A stretch of 64,000 bases of DNA from an uncultured Muribaculaceae bacterium (GCA_934675575.1 CAKUQQ010000008.1:62001-126000), one strand, 5' to 3'; shown: positions 1-10,248, counted from the stretch's first letter. Notes: generated by a model from the sequence alone, not told the origin. A program made the numbers and translations.

Positions 1-2
1 AA

Positions 3-314
3 AAATATAAAAACAACGGCTATCTGAATGAGGAGAGCCTGAATGCTGATCAGGCAAAGCTGCAAAAGATGCAGAGCGACGCACAAAACTATCTGGGCAC
101 TATGCAGCAGAGCATACAGAACGAGATGACTCAAAACTCGCAGCAGCTCACAGACTCCATTTCAAACTTCATGAAGGAGTATGCCAAAAAGAAGGGCTAC
201 GACATGGTGCTGCGCAAGTCGGCATCGTTCTACATCGACCCGAAACTTGACATCACCAAGGAAGTGGTTGACGGCTTGAATAAGCGTTATAACAAGGTGG
301 AAAAGAAAAAATGA
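3..314 (+). CDS. OmpH/Skp-family periplasmic chaperone, C-terminal part (5' end outside window)
   Basis: The open frame is already running at the window edge and stops at 314, so only the last 103 residues are seen. They are rich in Gln, Lys, Asn and Met with long helical heptads, and end in a Lys-rich tail, as in the coiled-coil arms of OmpH/Skp chaperones. Proteins of this family hold unfolded outer-membrane proteins in the periplasm and in Bacteroidota usually lie near bamA. The stretch around 'YAKKKGYDMVL' matches the typical C-terminal half, where a short strand returns to the trimer body. The signal peptide is not visible. A terminator-like hairpin follows. The family call is fairly safe; the exact paralogue cannot be fixed. 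Confidence 0.75.
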   Translation, partial: KYKNNGYLNEESLNADQAKLQKMQSDAQNYLGTMQQSIQNEMTQNSQQLTDSISNFMKEYAKKKGYDMVLRKSASFYIDPKLDITKEVVDGLNKRYNKVEKKK

Positions 315-331
315 CAATTTTCTATAAGGCA

Positions 332-376
332 ACAAAAGCTGCTGCAATTTAGTTTGCAGCGGCTTTTGTCGTTTTG
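332..376 (+). terminator. Terminator-like hairpin after the OmpH gene
   Basis: Inverted arms of about 15 bp at 332-347 and 354-369 (ACAAAAGCTGCTGCAA and its near complement) close on a short loop. The downstream T-run is weak (GTTTTG). It sits 17 bp after the stop codon. Confidence 0.55.
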
Positions 377-498
377 TACCCATGTGCTTAAGGCAAAAAT
401 GTGGTGAGGTTAAAATGCCGAAGCGAGATTAGGTGGCGAAGTGTATATGGTTCAAAATGGAAGTGCAAAAAACGGAGTGTCAATAGGAGAAAAATGCG

Positions 499-506
499 TA
501 TATTTG
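499..506 (+). promoter_or_regulatory. Bacteroidota -7 element for hflX
   Basis: TATATTTG fits the TAnnTTTG consensus. Transcription would start near 513, about 22 nt before the hflX ATG. No good -33 box is visible. Confidence 0.4.
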
Positions 507-534
507 TAAAATAAGGTTTGTTTTTTCGTGAACT

Positions 535-1779
535 ATGGGTTTAATTGACGATAAGAAAAGAATAAATGAATTTGAGGAGGAAAGGGCTGTGTTGGTTGGT
601 TTGATTACTCCGCAACAAAACGAGCAAAAATCAAATGAATATCTCGACGAGCTTGAGTTTCTTGCCGACACGGCAGGAGCCAAGGCCGTGAAGCGTTTTG
701 TGCAACGCTGCCAGACACCCAACAGCACCACATTTGTGGGCAAAGGCAAGCTTGAGGAGATAGCAGCCTATATAGAAGCTCATGAAGACGTGAACCTCGT
801 GATTTTTGACGATGACCTCACTCCCAAGCAGATGGCCAACATAGAGAGGGTGGCGCATGTGAAGGTGCTTGACCGCACAAGCCTTATTCTTGACATTTTT
901 GCCAAACGAGCCCAGACGGCCAATGCCAAAATGCAGGTGGAGCTGGCCCAATATCAATATCTGCTGCCCCGATTGTCGGGCATGTGGACCCACCTTGAGC
1001 GTCAGCGCGGCGGTATAGGTATGCGCGGCCCTGGTGAGGAGCAGATTGAAACTGACCGCCGTATCATCAAGACTAAAATATCGCTGTTGAAGCAGAAGTT
1101 GCAGAACCTCGACAAACAGAAAACCATACAGCGCAAAAACCGCGGTAAACTCACGCGAATAGCTCTCGTGGGCTACACCAATGTGGGTAAGTCAACGCTT
1201 ATGAATGTGCTGAGCAAGAGCGAGGTGTTTGCAGAAAACAAGCTGTTTGCCACGCTCGACACCACGGTGCGCAAGGTGGTGATAGAAAACTTGCCTTTCC
1301 TGCTCACCGACACTGTGGGCTTCATTCGCAAGCTGCCAACGCATCTCATAGAGTCGTTTAAATCAACGCTCGACGAGGTGCGTGATGCCGATGTGCTCGT
1401 GCATGTGGTGGATATATCACACCCACAGTTTGAGGAACAGATAGAGGTGGTGAACAAAACACTGCAAGAGGTGTGTGACTCTGGCAACAAAGAGATGATA
1501 ATGGTGTTTAACAAAATAGACCAATTCTCCTATGTGGAGAAAGACGCCGACGACCTCACGCCACGCAGCCGCGAGAACATTCCGCTCGATGAGCTGAAAC
1601 AGACGTGGATGTCGCGTCTGGGCAGCAACTGCGTGTTTATCTCGGCTAAAAACAAGGAAAATGTAGATGAGCTGAAACGCATACTCTACGATAAGGCCAA
1701 GGCGATACACATGGAGCGTTTCCCCTACAATGACTTCCTGTATGAGAAATATGACAGCGACGACAATCCGAACGGGTGA
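535..1779 (+). CDS. hflX: GTPase HflX
   Basis: This 414-residue protein has the standard HflX layout: an N-terminal nucleotide-binding HflX domain (about 1-200) with the glycine-rich stretch 'RGGIGMRGPGE' near residues 158-168, then a coiled-coil linker, then a TRAFAC GTPase domain. The P-loop GYTNVGKST is at 213-221, DTVG (G3) at 259-262 and NKID (G4) at 326-329, with a late SAKN (G5). HflX binds the 50S subunit and splits stalled or hibernating ribosomes, notably under heat stress. The ATG at 535 follows a plausible -7 element with a short leader. It appears to be a single-gene unit. Family identification is secure. Confidence 0.95.
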   Translation: MGLIDDKKRINEFEEERAVLVGLITPQQNEQKSNEYLDELEFLADTAGAKAVKRFVQRCQTPNSTTFVGKGKLEEIAAYIEAHEDVNLVIFDDDLTPKQMANIERVAHVKVLDRTSLILDIFAKRAQTANAKMQVELAQYQYLLPRLSGMWTHLERQRGGIGMRGPGEEQIETDRRIIKTKISLLKQKLQNLDKQKTIQRKNRGKLTRIALVGYTNVGKSTLMNVLSKSEVFAENKLFATLDTTVRKVVIENLPFLLTDTVGFIRKLPTHLIESFKSTLDEVRDADVLVHVVDISHPQFEEQIEVVNKTLQEVCDSGNKEMIMVFNKIDQFSYVEKDADDLTPRSRENIPLDELKQTWMSRLGSNCVFISAKNKENVDELKRILYDKAKAIHMERFPYNDFLYEKYDSDDNPNG

Positions 1780-1872
1780 ATGAAACCGCCTGAAACGTGC
1801 GGTTTTGGGGGTGCGTGACATGCCACTGAAGCAAGACTAAAATTTTTTAATAACTAAAACATAAATAACTAA

Positions 1873-3501
1873 ATGAGACAAATGAAAAAAATGATGACAT
1901 TGTGCGCACTGGTGTGCCTGGCGTTTTCGGCTAAGGCTGTCGATGCCAACTACAATGTGATTCCGTTGCCACAAAAAATTGAGTTGAACAAGTCGGCCGG
2001 AGCGTTTAAGCTCGATAACACGGTGAAAATCGTGTATCAAGGCGGCAAAGACTTGAAACGCAATGCCCAGTTTCTTGCCGATTATGTGAGAGAGGACGTG
2101 GGCTTGACACTGCCTGTGGCAGGCAAGGCCAGCAAGGGCAAGGTGATAGTAGTGAAAGCCGACCTGAAAGATGCCAACCATGAGGCCTACAAAATCACCG
2201 TGACCGGCAACTCTGTGACAATCAACGGTGCAAGTGCCGCCGGTACATTTTATGGCGTGCAGACCCTTCGCAAGGCTTTGCCACAAGAACCGGCAAGCGA
2301 GGTGAATCTGCCATCGGGACAAATCTACGACTATCCGCGATTTGGCTACCGCGGCGGTATGCTCGACTGCGGCCGTCATTTCTTCACTGTAGATGAGGTG
2401 AAGAACTACATCGACATTCTTGCCCTTCACAACATCAACCAGTTTCACTGGCACTTGAGCGAGGACCAGGGCTGGAGAATAGAAATCAAGAAATATCCAA
2501 ATCTCACCAAAGTGGGTGCTTGGCGCAAGAGATGCGACATAGTGTCGGGCGACACTGTGGCCGACTCAAAACCTTACGGCGGATTCTACACACAAGCCCA
2601 AGCAAAAGAAATCGTGAAGTATGCTGCTGACCGCTATGTCAACGTGATTCCGGAAATTGATATGCCTGGCCATATGACGGCCGCATTGGCTTCTTATCCA
2701 AACCTGGGTTGCACAGGTGGCCCATACGAGGTGAGGTCCACTTGGGGCGTTATGGCCGATGTGCTTTGCGCCGGCAACGACCAGACCATCGCATTCATTA
2801 AAGAAGTGCTTAACGAATTGATGGATATTTTCCCATCGAAATACATACATGTGGGTGGTGACGAGTGCCCCAAGGCTAACTGGGAAAAATGCCCAAAGTG
2901 CCAAGCGCGCATAAAGAGCTTGGGCATTGTGTCGGACGGAAAACATTCTGCCGAGACTCTGCTGCAAAACTACATCACCGAAACTGCTTACAAGACAATT
3001 TCTAAGCGTGGCCGTCGCATGATAGGTTGGGATGAGGTGCTTGACGGCAACATATCCAACAACATAATCATCATGTCGTGGCGTGGAACCAAGGGGGGCA
3101 TTGCCGGCGCACGCAAAGGCAACGATGTGCTCATGACGCCAACGTCATATTGCTATTTCGACTTCTATCAGTCAGAAGACCATAGCACAGAGCCAAGGGC
3201 GATAGGTGGCTATTTGCCGGTGAAGACGGTTTATTCGTTTGAGCCAATGCCACAAGAACTCACGGCCGAGCAGCAGAAGCACATCCTTGGTCCGCAAGAG
3301 AACTTGTGGACGGAGTTTATTGCCACCATGCCTCATGTGGAATATATGGTGCTGCCACGCATCGATGCCATGTGCGAGGTGCAGTGGACCAACCCTGAGC
3401 GCAAGAACTATGATGACTTCAAAGCCAGAGTGCCTCACATGATGAAAATCTATGACAAGAAGGGCTGGAAGTATGCCAAGCACATTCTGACCGAAAAATA
3501 A
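1873..3501 (+). CDS. Secreted beta-N-acetylhexosaminidase, GH20
   Basis: A 542-residue exported glycoside hydrolase. Residues 1-22 form a signal peptide ending in AKA. A GH20 N-terminal alpha/beta domain (about 25-150) is followed by the TIM barrel (about 155-510). The substrate-binding stretch HWHLSEDQGWR is at 192-202 and the catalytic Asp-Glu pair is in HVGGDE, residues 330-331. GH20 enzymes remove terminal beta-linked GlcNAc or GalNAc by substrate-assisted catalysis, for example from mucin O-glycans, N-glycans or chitin fragments. No extra C-terminal module is present. There is no lipobox, so it is probably periplasmic. A strong hairpin terminator follows. ATG 1873 is used; ATG 1882 (MKKMM) is an equally good start. 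Confidence 0.93.
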   Translation: MRQMKKMMTLCALVCLAFSAKAVDANYNVIPLPQKIELNKSAGAFKLDNTVKIVYQGGKDLKRNAQFLADYVREDVGLTLPVAGKASKGKVIVVKADLKDANHEAYKITVTGNSVTINGASAAGTFYGVQTLRKALPQEPASEVNLPSGQIYDYPRFGYRGGMLDCGRHFFTVDEVKNYIDILALHNINQFHWHLSEDQGWRIEIKKYPNLTKVGAWRKRCDIVSGDTVADSKPYGGFYTQAQAKEIVKYAADRYVNVIPEIDMPGHMTAALASYPNLGCTGGPYEVRSTWGVMADVLCAGNDQTIAFIKEVLNELMDIFPSKYIHVGGDECPKANWEKCPKCQARIKSLGIVSDGKHSAETLLQNYITETAYKTISKRGRRMIGWDEVLDGNISNNIIIMSWRGTKGGIAGARKGNDVLMTPTSYCYFDFYQSEDHSTEPRAIGGYLPVKTVYSFEPMPQELTAEQQKHILGPQENLWTEFIATMPHVEYMVLPRIDAMCEVQWTNPERKNYDDFKARVPHMMKIYDKKGWKYAKHILTEK

Positions 3502-3559
3502 GGACTGGCGGCGCACTGTGCGCACACTACACCTTATATAATATATACAGGCCAAAATA

Positions 3560-3606
3560 GGGGAGGTTGCACAACTACACAGGTGCAACTTCCCTTGCTT
3601 TTTGTG
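3560..3606 (+). terminator. Rho-independent terminator after GH20 gene
   Basis: Perfect 12-bp arms GGGAGGTTGCAC (3561-3572) and GTGCAACTTCCC (3583-3594) are followed by TTGCTTTTTG. Confidence 0.75.
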
Positions 3607-3740
3607 AAAAATGCTTGATTTTTGAGGCTGTGAGGCGCAATTTGTGAGAGTTGTGAACGAAAAACTGGCGAAAAGCAACAAAATTGTAAGCAAAACGTTA
3701 TTTTTAATACACAAAAATAGTTGGTGTGCTAAAAAATGTG

Positions 3741-3953
3741 TATCTTTGCAACCAAAATTAAGAAACTGTAAAAGAAACTGCTAAAGTGAGACGACAATTT
3801 TGTGACAACATTGTCAAAAAAATGATGTGTATTATTTTAGGGAAATTGCTTTAAAAGAACGATAAATAGTATTGTCTGTGTCTTTGTTTCTTGTTACACT
3901 TTACACTGCAAAATAATCACTAAATAGAATAACAATTAATTTAATCAGTGCTT
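3741..3953 (+). promoter_or_regulatory. Promoter and long leader of the SusC operon
   Basis: TATCTTTG at 3741-3748 is a good -7 element; a TTGG at 3721 is a poor -33 match at short spacing. The leader is about 200 nt. It contains ATTAAGAAACTG (about 3757-3768), a GACAAT/ATTGTC hairpin (3793-3815) and TTTTAGGGAAATT (3835-3847). The first and last of these also occur in the leader of the gene at 12530, which suggests a shared cis element. No coding region is seen between 3502 and 3953. Confidence 0.5.
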
Positions 3954-6900
3954 ATGAGTTTAAAAAAGTTATTATTGCTCTTGGTCATCACACTGACATC
4001 AAGCACACTCTTCGCGCAAGTGAAGGTGACTGGTGTGGTGTTTTCGTCCGAAGACAATGAACCCATCATTGGTGCTACTGTAACTTTAAAAGGAAAGAGT
4101 TCTGTAGGAACCGCTACCGACATTGATGGTAAGTTCACCTTAAACGTTCCTTCGAAGAAGTCGAAAATCGTTGTTGCTTCGATTGGAATGGCATCGCAAG
4201 AGGTCGATGTGAAAGACGGTGAAATGAAAATTGTTTTAAGTCCTGATTCGAAAGTCCTCACCGAGGTGGTTGTGACCGGTATGCAGAAGGTTGACAAGCG
4301 ACTCTTCACCGGAGCTACCCAAAAGGTTGATGCCGACAAGGCAAAGCTTTCGGGTGTGGCCGATGTGAGCCGTGCACTTGAAGGTCGTGCCGCAGGAGTT
4401 TCGGTTCAGAACGTGTCTGGTACATTTGGAACTGCGCCCAAGATTCGCGTGCGTGGTGCAACATCAATTTATGGTAGTTCGAAACCACTGTGGGTGGTAG
4501 ATGGTGTGATTCTTGAGGATAACGTTGACCTTAGCGCCGACGACCTTTCTTCGGGTGACGCCGTTACACTTATCAGTTCTGCCATTGCCGGACTCAACGC
4601 CGACGACATTGCAGACTTCCAAATCTTGAAAGACGGTTCTGCCACATCTATCTATGGTGCCCGCGCCATGGCCGGTGTGATTGTCGTTACCACCAAGCAA
4701 GGCCGCAAAGGTCACTCTTCAATCAACTACACTGGTGAGTTCACTTATCGCTTGAAACCAAGCTACAGCGACTACAACATCAGCAACTCTCAGGAGCAGA
4801 TGGGTATATATCGCGAAATGGAGAACAAAGGCTGGCTGGAGTTTGCCTCACTTGCCAACTCAAGCGCAACCGGTGTGTATGGCCGCATGTATAACTTGAT
4901 GAACACATACTCTAACGGCAAGTTTGGTTTGGCCAACACCCAGGCTGCCCGTAACGCCTACTTGCGTCAGGCTGAGTTTATCAACACCGACTGGTTTGAC
5001 TTGCTGTTTAACAACAACATAATGCAGAACCACTCAGTTAGCGTGAGCGGTGGTACTGACAAGGGTAACTTCTACACATCAATCTCTTTGATGAACGACC
5101 CAGGTTGGTATAAATCGAGCAACGTGGAGCGTTACACATTCAACGCCAACGCAAGCTACAATTTGACCGACAAAATCCGCGTTAAGGTCTTGACCTCTGA
5201 CAGCTATCGTCGTCAGAAAGCACCTGGAACATTGAGCCAAAACGTTGATGTTGTGAGTGGTGAGGTTAACCGTGACTTCGACATCAACCCATTCAGCTAC
5301 GCAATGAACACATCGCGTACGCTTGACCCTAATGTGTATTATCGTCGCAACTACACTGACTTCAACATATTCCATGAGTTGGAAAACAACTACATCAACA
5401 TCAACCTTGTTGACTTAAAATTCCAAGGTGAGTTGAACTTGAAGCCAATTCAAGGTCTTGAGGTTAACCTGCTGGGTTCTTATCGTTACAGCAGCAGTGA
5501 CCGTAACCACTATGTGAAGGAGTCGAGTAACCAAGCGATGGCATATCGTGCCGGTGTTGACCCGGAAGATGCTTTGATTCGCTCATCGAACACATACTTA
5601 TATACCGACCCAGATGTGGAGAACGCACTGCCTGTGTCTGTTCTGCCAAAGGGTGGTATCATGTATTACACCCAAAACTCTGTGGCTCAATACGACTTCA
5701 GAGGCACTGCACAATATCAGCGCACTTTCAACCGCGACCACTTGGTTAGCGCCATGGCCGGTATGGAGGCAAGTAAGATTGACCGTCACGCCGAGGCATT
5801 CGACGCATGGGGCATTGTGTATGGCGAGGGTAACCTGCCATTCACTCAGTGGAAGCTCTTCAAACAGCAGCAAGAGGAAAACGCCAACTACTATAGTGAC
5901 TCATTCACTTACACTCGCAACATGGCATACTTCGGCACTGCAAGCTACGGCTACAAAGGCCGCTACATTCTCACCGGTACTTTGCGTTACGAGGGCTCTA
6001 ACAAGATGGGCCGCACTCACCAGAGCCGCTGGTTGCCAACATGGAACGTGTCGGGTGCATGGAACGCACACGAGGAGGAATGGTTCCGCAACTGGAGTGG
6101 CAACAAATATTTGAGCTATGCAAAGCTCCGCTTGTCTTACTCACTGACTGCTGAGAGCGGACCAACAAGTCTGGCCAATGCCGAGGCTATCTACAACTCA
6201 AGCAAGCCTTGGCGTGTGGAGACCGACGCTCAAGAAATCGGTTTGTCGCTCGACGCTCTTGCCAACAGCGAGTTGACTTACGAGAAAAAACATGAGTTTG
6301 ACCTTGGTGTTGACCTTGGTTTCTTCGGCAACCGCTTGAACTTGGTGTTTGACTGGTACAAGCGTAACAACTACGACCTTATCGGTCAAATCTACACTCA
6401 AGGTGTGGGTGGTATGACAAGAAAATATGCCAATGTGGCATCGATGGCTTCTCACGGAGTTGAGTTCACCATCACCACCAAAAACATTGACACAAAAGAT
6501 TTCCAATGGACTACAGACTTGACCTTTGCCTTTGCAAAGAACAAGATTACTGACCTTGTGTCGCGTTCGCGCGTCATCGACCTCGTGAGAGGTACCGGTT
6601 ACCCGTTGCAGGGCTACCCAGTGCGTGCCATCTTCTCAATTCCTTTCGTGGGACTTAACGAGCATGGTATTCCACAAATCATCAACGAAAACGGTGAGGT
6701 TACTACAAGTGACATCAACTTCCAGGAGTTTGAGAAACTCGGCTTCTTGAAATATGAAGGTCCGGTTGATCCTCTCTATACTGGTGGTTTCGGCAACAAC
6801 TTGTCATGGAAAGGCTTCCACCTCAATGTGTTCATGACCTACTCGTTTGGCAATGTGGTGCGTCTCGACCCATCGTTCTCAGCTGCATATAGCGACCTTC

Positions 6901-7286
6901 AGGCCATGCCTAAGGAATTCAAGAACCGCTGGGTAGTGCCAGGCGACGAGAACTACACTACAGTTCCTGTGATTGCATCGCGCCGCCAGTACAAACAAGA
7001 CACTTATCTGTCGCGTGCCTACAACGCTTACAACTACAGCACCGAGCGCATTGCCAAGGGTGATTTCATTCGTCTGAAGGAAGTGGCTTTGACCTACGAC
7101 CTGCCAGCAACGTTTATCAAGCATCTGCGTCTCAACACAGCATCAGTTAAGTTTGCCGCAACCAACCTGTGGCTGATTTACGCCGACAAAAAGCTCAACG
7201 GTCAAGACCCAGAGTTCTTCAACAGTGGAGGTGTGGCTTCGCCAAACCCGAAACAGTTCACATTCACATTGCGTTTCGGACTCTGA
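3954..7286 (+). CDS. SusC/RagA-family TonB-linked outer membrane transporter
   Basis: An 1110-residue outer-membrane receptor. The signal peptide ends at LFAQ (about residue 22). A carboxypeptidase-like regulatory domain follows (about 23-105), then a TonB plug with the SusC signature around 'LEGRAAGVSVQNVSG' and 'IRVRGATSIYG', then a long 22-strand-type barrel ending in the typical C-terminal 'FTLRFGL'. SusC proteins import oligosaccharides or peptides with TonB energy, capped by a SusD lipoprotein, here the next gene. The frame also opens at a GTG at 3948, but ATG 3954 gives the cleaner signal peptide. It is first in a four-gene operon. The ligand cannot be told from sequence; the peptidase-type lipoprotein in the operon hints at a protein or glycoprotein substrate. 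Confidence 0.95.
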   Translation: MSLKKLLLLLVITLTSSTLFAQVKVTGVVFSSEDNEPIIGATVTLKGKSSVGTATDIDGKFTLNVPSKKSKIVVASIGMASQEVDVKDGEMKIVLSPDSKVLTEVVVTGMQKVDKRLFTGATQKVDADKAKLSGVADVSRALEGRAAGVSVQNVSGTFGTAPKIRVRGATSIYGSSKPLWVVDGVILEDNVDLSADDLSSGDAVTLISSAIAGLNADDIADFQILKDGSATSIYGARAMAGVIVVTTKQGRKGHSSINYTGEFTYRLKPSYSDYNISNSQEQMGIYREMENKGWLEFASLANSSATGVYGRMYNLMNTYSNGKFGLANTQAARNAYLRQAEFINTDWFDLLFNNNIMQNHSVSVSGGTDKGNFYTSISLMNDPGWYKSSNVERYTFNANASYNLTDKIRVKVLTSDSYRRQKAPGTLSQNVDVVSGEVNRDFDINPFSYAMNTSRTLDPNVYYRRNYTDFNIFHELENNYININLVDLKFQGELNLKPIQGLEVNLLGSYRYSSSDRNHYVKESSNQAMAYRAGVDPEDALIRSSNTYLYTDPDVENALPVSVLPKGGIMYYTQNSVAQYDFRGTAQYQRTFNRDHLVSAMAGMEASKIDRHAEAFDAWGIVYGEGNLPFTQWKLFKQQQEENANYYSDSFTYTRNMAYFGTASYGYKGRYILTGTLRYEGSNKMGRTHQSRWLPTWNVSGAWNAHEEEWFRNWSGNKYLSYAKLRLSYSLTAESGPTSLANAEAIYNSSKPWRVETDAQEIGLSLDALANSELTYEKKHEFDLGVDLGFFGNRLNLVFDWYKRNNYDLIGQIYTQGVGGMTRKYANVASMASHGVEFTITTKNIDTKDFQWTTDLTFAFAKNKITDLVSRSRVIDLVRGTGYPLQGYPVRAIFSIPFVGLNEHGIPQIINENGEVTTSDINFQEFEKLGFLKYEGPVDPLYTGGFGNNLSWKGFHLNVFMTYSFGNVVRLDPSFSAAYSDLQAMPKEFKNRWVVPGDENYTTVPVIASRRQYKQDTYLSRAYNAYNYSTERIAKGDFIRLKEVALTYDLPATFIKHLRLNTASVKFAATNLWLIYADKKLNGQDPEFFNSGGVASPNPKQFTFTLRFGL

Positions 7287-7335
7287 TATTAGCGATTGAG
7301 AATTTATCACAATATATTAAAATTAAGGAGATAAT

Positions 7336-9075
7336 ATGAAACTTAAATATATAGCATTAGCATCGGGTTTGGTACTCACGAGCTTGTCTTCGTGCAGCGA
7401 CTTTCTTGACAAAGTGCCCGATACACGTGTTGACCTGAAAACGGTTGACCAATGCCGCGAATTGCTGGTTGATGCCTACGCCTCCTATAACTACGGACCG
7501 GTGGGTGAGTTGTCGTCGGACAACGTGATTGACAACAATTCACCGTCGGACAACGGTGTGCGCTATAACCTCAATTCTTATTCATCGGCCGACGATGAAC
7601 TGTATGCTTGGGAAGACGTTAAGTCGGGCATCGGCAGCGACACTCCTTCGGGTGTGTGGGAAGGCTGCTATCATGCCATAGCTGCCACTAACGCCGTGCT
7701 TGAGCGTGTGGCTGAGCTTGAGAAAGACTCTGTGAACCTCAGCGCAACCGACCTTGAGAAGCTCAAAGCCGTTAAGGGCGAGGCTCTCGTGTCGCGTGCA
7801 TATCACCACTTCATTTTGGTTAACGTGTTCTGCATGCCTTATCGTGGCACTGAAGTGAACTGTGTAGATCCAGGCGTGCCTTATGTGACCAAGCCTGAAA
7901 CCACCGTACTTGTTCACTACGACCGCGGCACAGTGGCAGAGGATTATGAGAAGATAGAGAAAGACCTCACCGAGGGACTTCCGCTGATTAACGACGGTTT
8001 GTATGAAATTCCGCGCTATCACTTCAACCGCGCAGCCGCCAACGCATTCGCAGCACGCTTCTATCTGTTCAAGCGCGAATACGACAAGGTGCTAACTTAT
8101 GCCAACGCTGCATTCAATGGTTCTGACCCTGCCACGATGATGAACACCATTTGGGGACAGGCAGGAAACTTCTACTATATTAAGGACATCAACCGCTACT
8201 TTGTGAGCATTTCGCGTCCGGGCAACTTCCTGCTCATGTCAACTTACTCCACATGGTCGCGCCGCAATAGCAGCAACCGCTACACTACCAATCGCGATGC
8301 TAAACGTGCCACAATCGAAGGCCCTGGTCCAACTTGGGAAGGCTGCAAGTGGCGTAACTCTTCGACCAACGAGACATTCTCTATGCACCCGGCATTCAAT
8401 GGTGTGTGCGGCGTGTGCTCCGAGTCGGAATACGGCAAATATTTTGCCGGCACCATGGGAGAGCAGTTTGAATACACCGACAAGGTGCAAGGCATAGGCT
8501 ATGTGCACATGGTGCGCGCCGAGTTCACTGCCGAAGAAACACTGCTCTGCCGTGCCGAGGCCAAGCTCTTCCTTGGCGACACTGAAGGCTGTGTGGCCGA
8601 CCTCAAGATTTGGGACGAGGCTCACAAGGTGGGTGTGGCTTCAACAAGCAGCATGATTCCTATGACAGCCAACGCAATTGTTAAGTTCTATGGTTCTAAA
8701 GATCCTGGTTTCGGTATCGTGAAACCTATCCACATCGACGAGGTTTGCGCCACTCCAAAATATAAGCTGACTGCCGAGATGGAGCCATATATGCAGTGCA
8801 TACAGCACCTGCGCCGCATCGAGACAATTCACAATGGTATGCGCTGGTTCGACATCAAGCGTCTGGGCTTGAGCATCACTCACAAGATTGGCCGCGACGA
8901 GGTGAAGACACTTAAGACACTTGACCCACGCTATGCAATCCAAATTCCAAGTGAGGTGTTGAGCGCAGGTCTTGAGGCAAATCCGCGTCTGGAGCTTGGC
9001 AAGGCCGGCTCAAGCGACGCCGTGGTGGTGAAAGCAATTCCTGAAACTTCTGATAACAAAGAAAATCATCAATAA
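7336..9075 (+). CDS. SusD/RagB-family nutrient-binding lipoprotein
   Basis: A 579-residue SusD-like protein. The signal peptide ends in a lipobox-like LSSCS, making a lipidated Cys near residue 20, and 'DFLDKVPDTRVDL' is typical of mature SusD N-termini. TPR-type helices fill the middle. The C-terminal region holds 'HNGMRWFDIKRLGL', the usual SusD/RagB signature of the form R.fE...G.RwfDlkR. SusD proteins sit on top of SusC as a lid and bind the ligand. It starts 49 bp after susC with an AAGGAG-like sequence 5' of the ATG, unusual in a phylum that rarely uses Shine-Dalgarno sites. The downstream gene begins within 4 bp, so the two are co-transcribed. Confidence 0.94.
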   Translation: MKLKYIALASGLVLTSLSSCSDFLDKVPDTRVDLKTVDQCRELLVDAYASYNYGPVGELSSDNVIDNNSPSDNGVRYNLNSYSSADDELYAWEDVKSGIGSDTPSGVWEGCYHAIAATNAVLERVAELEKDSVNLSATDLEKLKAVKGEALVSRAYHHFILVNVFCMPYRGTEVNCVDPGVPYVTKPETTVLVHYDRGTVAEDYEKIEKDLTEGLPLINDGLYEIPRYHFNRAAANAFAARFYLFKREYDKVLTYANAAFNGSDPATMMNTIWGQAGNFYYIKDINRYFVSISRPGNFLLMSTYSTWSRRNSSNRYTTNRDAKRATIEGPGPTWEGCKWRNSSTNETFSMHPAFNGVCGVCSESEYGKYFAGTMGEQFEYTDKVQGIGYVHMVRAEFTAEETLLCRAEAKLFLGDTEGCVADLKIWDEAHKVGVASTSSMIPMTANAIVKFYGSKDPGFGIVKPIHIDEVCATPKYKLTAEMEPYMQCIQHLRRIETIHNGMRWFDIKRLGLSITHKIGRDEVKTLKTLDPRYAIQIPSEVLSAGLEANPRLELGKAGSSDAVVVKAIPETSDNKENHQ

Positions 9076-9078
9076 AAT

Positions 9079-10218
9079 ATGAAATCATTAAAGTATTATA
9101 TATCGCCTTTATTGGTGGCCGGAGCTGCAGTGCTGGCACTCAACTCATGCAGCGATGATGACTTCACGGAGTCAATCTTCCCAGAAGGTGACGAGCAGCT
9201 CGATCCAAATTCCACCACTTACAAGTTTGACAAGTGGCTTCAGCAAAACTACCTTGAGGTTTATAACCTCGACTTCCGCTACAAGATGCAGGACGTGGGT
9301 ACTAACATGAACTACAACCTTGTGCCTGCCACTTACCAGAACTCTGTTGACTTGGCAGTGCTGGCAAAATATCTGTGGTTCGATGTCTATAAAGACGTGG
9401 TTAACCCAGAGTTCCTCAAGCAGTATGGCCCACGCATCATTCACTTGATTGGTTCTCCTGCCCACAACCCAACTACCGGTACGATTATTCTCGGTTTGGC
9501 AGAGGGTGGTATCAAGGTGTCGCTTTTCCGTGTGAACCAGATGGATATTAATGACTTCAACCAGATGAATGAGTATTACTTCAAGACCATGCACCACGAG
9601 TTTGCTCACATTCTTCACCAGAAGAAGACTTATCCTTCGGAGTTCAACAAGATTTCTGCCGGACACTACGATGCCAGCAACTGGCAAAACCGTCAGATAG
9701 GTGTGGTCAACTCACTGGGTTTCGTGACCACTTATGCAAGCGACGCTTTCCGCGAGGACTTCGCCGAGACCATAGCCAACTACATCACCAAGACCGATGA
9801 GCAGTGGGCTGAAATCTACGAAATGGCTGCACGCGGCTGGGAGACACCAAGTGCTTCGGCATCTGACCCCAACGCTGTGTATTACTGCTGGTATTATTAT
9901 GCCAACAACAAGGCAGGCGACGAAAACAAGAAATATGCTGTTGACAAGGACGTGATTACCGACTCTACCGAGACTGGTGTGGAATATCATCACCGCTCGC
10001 TCTATGATTCTGATGGCAACCCTCTGCGCATCTATCCTGTGGAGGACAAAGACGGAATCGACGGCGTGGCTGCCCTCAAGCAAAAAATCGAGATTGCCCG
10101 CACTTGGCTCAAAGACAAATGGGGTGTTGACCTTGACAAACTCCGTCAGGAGGTGCAATATCGTCAGCAACACATCGACATGAAGGCATTGCGTCAGCAA
10201 ATTGATAACGTAAAGTAA
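9079..10218 (+). CDS. Substrate import-associated zinc metallohydrolase lipoprotein
   Basis: A 379-residue lipoprotein with a lipobox around LNSCS. The zinc motif HEFAH is at residues 173-177 (preceded by another His), with 'REDFAETIANY' further on as the probable third-ligand region. This matches the putative metallopeptidase family found with SusC/SusD pairs in Bacteroidota (substrate import-associated zinc metallohydrolase). It probably acts at the cell surface on the operon's substrate before import; peptidase activity is inferred, not proven. It starts 3 bp after the SusD stop codon, so translation is probably coupled. A family member is expected next to a DUF4302 lipoprotein, as seen here. 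Confidence 0.88.
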   Translation: MKSLKYYISPLLVAGAAVLALNSCSDDDFTESIFPEGDEQLDPNSTTYKFDKWLQQNYLEVYNLDFRYKMQDVGTNMNYNLVPATYQNSVDLAVLAKYLWFDVYKDVVNPEFLKQYGPRIIHLIGSPAHNPTTGTIILGLAEGGIKVSLFRVNQMDINDFNQMNEYYFKTMHHEFAHILHQKKTYPSEFNKISAGHYDASNWQNRQIGVVNSLGFVTTYASDAFREDFAETIANYITKTDEQWAEIYEMAARGWETPSASASDPNAVYYCWYYYANNKAGDENKKYAVDKDVITDSTETGVEYHHRSLYDSDGNPLRIYPVEDKDGIDGVAALKQKIEIARTWLKDKWGVDLDKLRQEVQYRQQHIDMKALRQQIDNVK

Positions 10219-10248
10219 GTTTTTCACACTACAAAATTGAAATTTCAC